A stretch of 8,709 nt of DNA from Syntrophaceae bacterium UBA5619 (GTDB taxonomy: Bacteria > Desulfobacterota > Syntrophia > Syntrophales > UBA5619): NCBI GenBank assembly GCA_002424545.1, contig DIKL01000004.1:1-8709 (forward strand), read 5' to 3'. Both the position numbers and the translations under genes were made by a program. Shown piece after piece: positions 6,629 through 8,709 of this stretch. The notes under the pieces were generated by a model that did no database searches, was not told the DNA's origin, and was given only the letters and a program-made list of their open reading frames with translations. Position 1 is the first letter of the stretch. Every line of letters begins with the position of its first letter.

Positions 6629-7473
6629 TGGGACGGATCGAAGAGAAATTCAAGGCATTGAAAAATGAGGGACGGAAGGCGTTCATCGCGTATCTGACGG
6701 CGGGCGATCCGGACCTGGAAACGACGGTGAAACTGATCCCGGCCCTGGAGGCCGCCGGGGTGGACATCCTGGAGATCGGCGTCCCCTTCTCTGATCCGAC
6801 GGCGGACGGCCCCGTCATCCAGGCAGCCTCCCAGCGGGCCCTGAAAAAGGGTGTCACCTTGGAGAAGATCCTGGCGATGATCGCCGGACTTCGCCGCTTC
6901 AGCGGAATTCCGATCGTTCTTTTCGGCTACTACAACCCGATCCTTAACTATGGGCCGGAAAGGTTTGCAGCGGATGCGGTGGCCGTCGGCGTGGACGGAA
7001 TCCTTGTCGTCGATCTTCCCCCCGAGGAGGCGGATGAGCTTAGAAGATACTCGGATCCGGAGGGACTGGCGTTCATCACACTCATCGCCCCGACGACAGA
7101 TCCCCCGCGGGCACGCAAGATCCTACAGGGGGCGGCGGGATTCGTCTATTACATCTCCGTGACCGGTGTTACGGGAACGGCCGTCCCCAGGTCCGACGGC
7201 GTCCGACGGGACGTGGAGCGGCTCAAGAAGATGACCTGTCTTCCCGTCGCCGTCGGCTTCGGAATCTCCACACCTGCACAGGCGGCAACCATCGCACCGC
7301 TGGCCGATGGCGTCGTCATTGGGAGCGCCCTGGTCCGCCTGATCGGCGCGGAAGGGAAAAGCATCGGCCTCATCGAGAATGCCTTTTCCTTCACGGAAGA
7401 AATCCGCCGGGCGATCGACGCCGCAGAGAGGTTATCTGCCGGGCAAACAGCTTCTGAAGAAAGGACGTGTTAG
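6625..7473 (+). CDS. trpA: Tryptophan synthase alpha chain
   Basis: TrpA cleaves indole-3-glycerol phosphate to indole and glyceraldehyde-3-phosphate and passes indole to TrpB in the alpha2-beta2 complex. The 282-residue barrel has catalytic Glu50 in [12 protein letters not shown] and Asp61 in PTADGPVIQ, the expected pair. It also has the phosphate-binding segments GVTGTAV and VAVGFGIS and, near the end, [12 protein letters not shown] 6625 overlaps the trpB stop, and a second ATG at 6628 is equally placed. The purine-rich AGAGGGAAGGGG (6613-6624) supplies the Shine-Dalgarno for either. The last residues, about [16 protein letters not shown], run slightly past the usual end of the family. No intrinsic terminator follows directly, so transcription may continue into the sequence beyond 7473. 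Confidence 0.97.
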   Translation: MMGRIEEKFKALKNEGRKAFIAYLTAGDPDLETTVKLIPALEAAGVDILEIGVPFSDPTADGPVIQAASQRALKKGVTLEKILAMIAGLRRFSGIPIVLFGYYNPILNYGPERFAADAVAVGVDGILVVDLPPEEADELRRYSDPEGLAFITLIAPTTDPPRARKILQGAAGFVYYISVTGVTGTAVPRSDGVRRDVERLKKMTCLPVAVGFGISTPAQAATIAPLADGVVIGSALVRLIGAEGKSIGLIENAFSFTEEIRRAIDAAERLSAGQTASEERTC

Positions 7474-7474
7474 C

Positions 7475-7580
7475 GGCGTCGATCGTCTCCGCGAACGACC
7501 AGATGGACTTTGGAGTGATGGATACAGCAAGGGAGCCCTCAATGACCTGAATGCGGGGACCAGCCAGTTCGCATTAATCT
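7475..7580 (+). pseudogene. Possible N-terminal remnant in a different frame from the following ORF
   Basis: The frame running through 7475-7792 reads a protein-like stretch, including DGYSKGALNDLNAG and SQFALIYDLEKRRIG, up to about 7610. Beyond that the +1-shifted frame starting at 7581 looks more protein-like. The trpA frame meets TAG at 7471-7473 and TGA soon after, and the frame of the downstream ORF is blocked by TGA 7548-7550 and TAA 7575-7577. One reading is a gene that began near here and suffered a frameshift around 7580-7615. I do not recognise the protein, and the call depends on codon impression only. Confidence 0.25.
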
Positions 7581-8171
7581 ATGACCTTGAAAAGCGGCGC
7601 ATCGGGCTTCACTCGACGAGTTTACACACATCGCCAGAATCTGGACTGGTCGAAGCGGTATTTCCTGAGATGTGTCGGCCTTCAGGTTTCATACGCCCAC
7701 AGGATGGCGGAAAAAGCCAGCCGTCTGTTCGCGGGATCGGAGCCGGACATATCCTCCCACCCGGACAACGGATTGAGGCAGGAGAGGGATGAACTGGTTG
7801 GACTGATCGACAATTTCTACATCCCTATGGGGAAGAAGGAGCCGCCCCTGCAAAGCGGCGCATTCCGATTCGTTAAAGAGCATCTCCCGGCTCATCTGCT
7901 GTTCACAGCCGGGGCCGACCGGCTCACGGTCGAATTCCCTTTCTCGGGAGATGAACCTGTAATCGTCCGGCTTGCGATGGGGAAGCGGGGTGTGGTGACC
8001 TCCCTCTTGAGGATGAACTCGACAGAGGGGCACCCAATGCTGGGAAAGGGACTGATGATGCGCATGATGCTTCCGGTATCCTATTTGCCCGTTATGGCCA
8101 TAGCGCCCAGTTTCGATTCAAGCTCCCGCACCGGGGCCATATGGGGCGGCATCCCCACCACCCCGTCTTGA
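7581..8171 (+). CDS. Hypothetical protein, unrecognised, start uncertain
   Basis: This is an ORF of 196 codons in GC-rich codon usage similar to the trp genes. I do not recognise the family. From the sequence, residues about 18-55 (HRQNLDWSKRYFLRCVGLQ and on to RMAEKASRLF) look helical. Residues about 92-145, including RLTVEFPFSGDE and SLLRMNSTEGHPMLG, alternate like a beta-rich domain. Residues 156-165 are strikingly methionine-rich (GLMMRMMLP lies here). There is no signal peptide or membrane segment. ATG 7581 lacks a Shine-Dalgarno, and the frame is closed just upstream by TAA 7575-7577, so the true start may be internal or the gene may be 5'-truncated by frameshift. It follows trpA with no terminator between, so it could be co-transcribed with the operon. 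A tryptophan-related role is not shown. Confidence 0.45.
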   Translation: MTLKSGASGFTRRVYTHRQNLDWSKRYFLRCVGLQVSYAHRMAEKASRLFAGSEPDISSHPDNGLRQERDELVGLIDNFYIPMGKKEPPLQSGAFRFVKEHLPAHLLFTAGADRLTVEFPFSGDEPVIVRLAMGKRGVVTSLLRMNSTEGHPMLGKGLMMRMMLPVSYLPVMAIAPSFDSSSRTGAIWGGIPTTPS

Positions 8172-8186
8172 CCACGGAGGGGTCCC

Positions 8187-8312
8187 ATGCTCTATGATGC
8201 GCATATAGATGAGTCCGCAGGTAGAAACACAACACCTCATGCCGGGGGCAGCATAAGGATTGCAATGAAAGATCGTGATGACGTAAAATCAACGATCTCA
8301 TTGGGGGCATAA
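8187..8312 (+). CDS. Small ORF of 41 codons with a strong ribosome binding site, unrecognised
   Basis: The product begins MLYDAHIDESAGRNTTPH and stops at TAA 8310-8312. A good Shine-Dalgarno GGAGGGG (8176-8182) precedes ATG 8187 at suitable spacing, and the ORF starts 15 bases after the preceding stop. The same frame stays open beyond the TAA to 8518, where the bidirectional hairpin begins, reading for example GSWTNLTSHIGVRVVTPDEC. It may therefore be the front part of a longer gene broken by a nonsense codon. Codons such as ATA, GTA and AGA are more frequent than in the trp genes, hinting at a different origin. No family recognised. No transmembrane or signal features. Confidence 0.35.
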   Translation: MLYDAHIDESAGRNTTPHAGGSIRIAMKDRDDVKSTISLGA

Positions 8313-8513
8313 TCAGAAGAGGTAGGGGTAGATATTGGCTCCTGGACCAATCTGACAAGCCACATAGGCGTAAGAGTGGTGACACCGGACGAGTGCCATG
8401 GGCAGGATGAAAAAGCTGCCGAGTCACAGGTAGGAGGGACGATCCGACTTCTAAACTTACCGCTCAAGGGTGGGTGTTTTAGAGAAAAGTGGGGAGAGAT
8501 CAGCAATAAAACG
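8313..8513. other. Unassigned stretch, possible 3' remnant of a broken gene
   Basis: The frame of the preceding small ORF continues here without a stop for about 67 codons. Antisense open frames also cross it but have no ribosome binding sites. Base composition is visibly less GC-rich than in the trp genes. I see no RNA gene, insertion sequence or repeat. GGCAG (8401-8405) and CTGCC (8416-8420) could form a small hairpin without a T-tract. Confidence 0.3.
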
Positions 8514-8553
8514 AAAAAGGGGTTAGCCCTCATTCGGCTAACCCCCCGTTTTT
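8514..8553. terminator. Bidirectional intrinsic terminator between the trp region and tRNA-Asn
   Basis: GGGGTTAGCC (8519-8528) pairs perfectly with GGCTAACCCC (8536-8545), with a seven-base loop. On the + strand TTTTT (8549-8553) follows the stem. On the - strand the AAAAA at 8514-8518 supplies a T-tract. It can thus end the leftward tRNA-Asn transcript and any rightward transcript from the trp operon or the ORFs after it. Confidence 0.88.
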
Positions 8554-8556
8554 ATT

Positions 8557-8632
8557 TGGCTCCCCAGCGCGGACTCGAACCACGGGCCCGATGGTTAACA
8601 GCCATCTGCTCTACCGACTGAGCTACTGGGGA
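8557..8632 (-). tRNA. tRNA-Asn (anticodon GTT)
   Basis: Read on the minus strand, the acceptor stem TCCCCAG (8626-8632) pairs with CTGGGGA (8561-8567). The discriminator G is at 8560, and an encoded CCA covers 8557-8559. The D-arm has AGCTCAGTCGGTAGAGC, the anticodon stem GATGG/CCATC encloses the loop CTGTTAA with anticodon GTT (complement of 8597-8599), and the T-arm has GTGGTTCGAGTCCGC. The full cloverleaf is 76 bases with CCA. The gene is transcribed leftward, toward the trp region, and is closed by the terminator at 8514-8553. Confidence 0.97.
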
Positions 8633-8640
8633 AGACTTGT

Positions 8641-8669
8641 ATTATCTGCAACTAGTGCAAATAGAAAGC
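8641..8669 (-). promoter_or_regulatory. Possible tRNA-Asn promoter
   Basis: On the minus strand GATAAT (8641-8646) matches the -10 consensus at five of six positions. It would start transcription about one or two bases before the mature tRNA 5' end at 8632. The hexamer 17 bases further upstream, GCTTTC (8664-8669), is a poor -35. The tRNA could instead be transcribed from a promoter beyond the window edge as part of a longer unit. Confidence 0.3.
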
Positions 8670-8709
8670 TCGCTCAGAGGAACACCCGTCTTCTCGCTGA
8701 TAAATGCCA

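Noticed and set aside
7467..7550. Short frame starting GTG 7467 that overlaps the trpA stop
   Set aside because: It has 27 codons and its purine-rich AAAGGA lies only one base before the GTG, too close to function. No recognisable product.
8092..8533. Antisense ORFs of 111 and 98 codons on the minus strand between 8092 and 8533
   Set aside because: They lack ribosome binding sites, one runs into the terminator hairpin, and their composition (rich in Ser, Pro, Leu) is typical of antisense shadow frames.
7474..8632. Integrated genomic island at tRNA-Asn
   Set aside because: Although odd sequence lies beside the tRNA, there is no integrase, no direct repeat of the tRNA 3' end on the far side, and no insertion sequence in the window.

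Overview
The window carries a complete tryptophan biosynthesis operon in the order trpE-trpG-trpD-trpC-trpF-trpB-trpA, all on the + strand, with its own leader region. Downstream lie about 1 kb of poorly recognisable sequence and a tRNA-Asn gene on the opposite strand. The DNA is GC-rich, the genes are packed with ATGA overlaps, TrpE and TrpG are separate proteins, and TrpD, TrpC and TrpF are unfused. A GC-rich palindrome of a kind I recall from deltaproteobacterial genomes sits at the trpF/trpB junction. Together these suggest a bacterium of the Desulfobacterota/Deltaproteobacteria type, possibly a Syntrophales relative. This is inference and no marker gene in the window settles it.

Region by region. 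Bases 1-80 are the 3' end of an unidentified gene with a hydrophobic C-terminus, followed by an intrinsic terminator (153-197). Bases 198-445 hold no gene I can support. A sigma70-like promoter (446-474) precedes a 24-codon leader peptide gene, trpL (502-576), with three consecutive Trp codons, and then two intrinsic terminators in tandem (598-635 and 655-685). trpE starts at 809. trpE through trpA run to 7473 with gaps of at most 15 bases or 4-base overlaps. Bases 7474-8518 contain an unrecognised reading frame (7581-8171), a short ORF with a good ribosome binding site (8187-8312), and signs of frame disruption. A hairpin with T-tracts on both strands (8514-8553) separates this from tRNA-Asn(GTT) at 8557-8632 on the minus strand.

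The seven enzymes form the whole route from chorismate to L-tryptophan. TrpE/TrpG make anthranilate, TrpD adds phosphoribose, TrpF isomerises, TrpC closes the indole ring, and TrpA/TrpB convert indole-glycerol phosphate and serine to tryptophan. Control has two layers visible in sequence: feedback inhibition through the LLES motif of TrpE, and ribosome-mediated attenuation through trpL.

The most interesting observation is the leader architecture. Besides the classical 1:2, 2:3 and 3:4 pairings, the 3' arm of the first terminator (strand 4) can pair over 11 base pairs with the 5' arm of the second terminator (strand 5). One ribosome-stalling event could therefore open both terminators through a relay. 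A second notable point is the palindromic repeat that supplies part of a 44-residue, non-canonical C-terminal tail to TrpF just before trpB.
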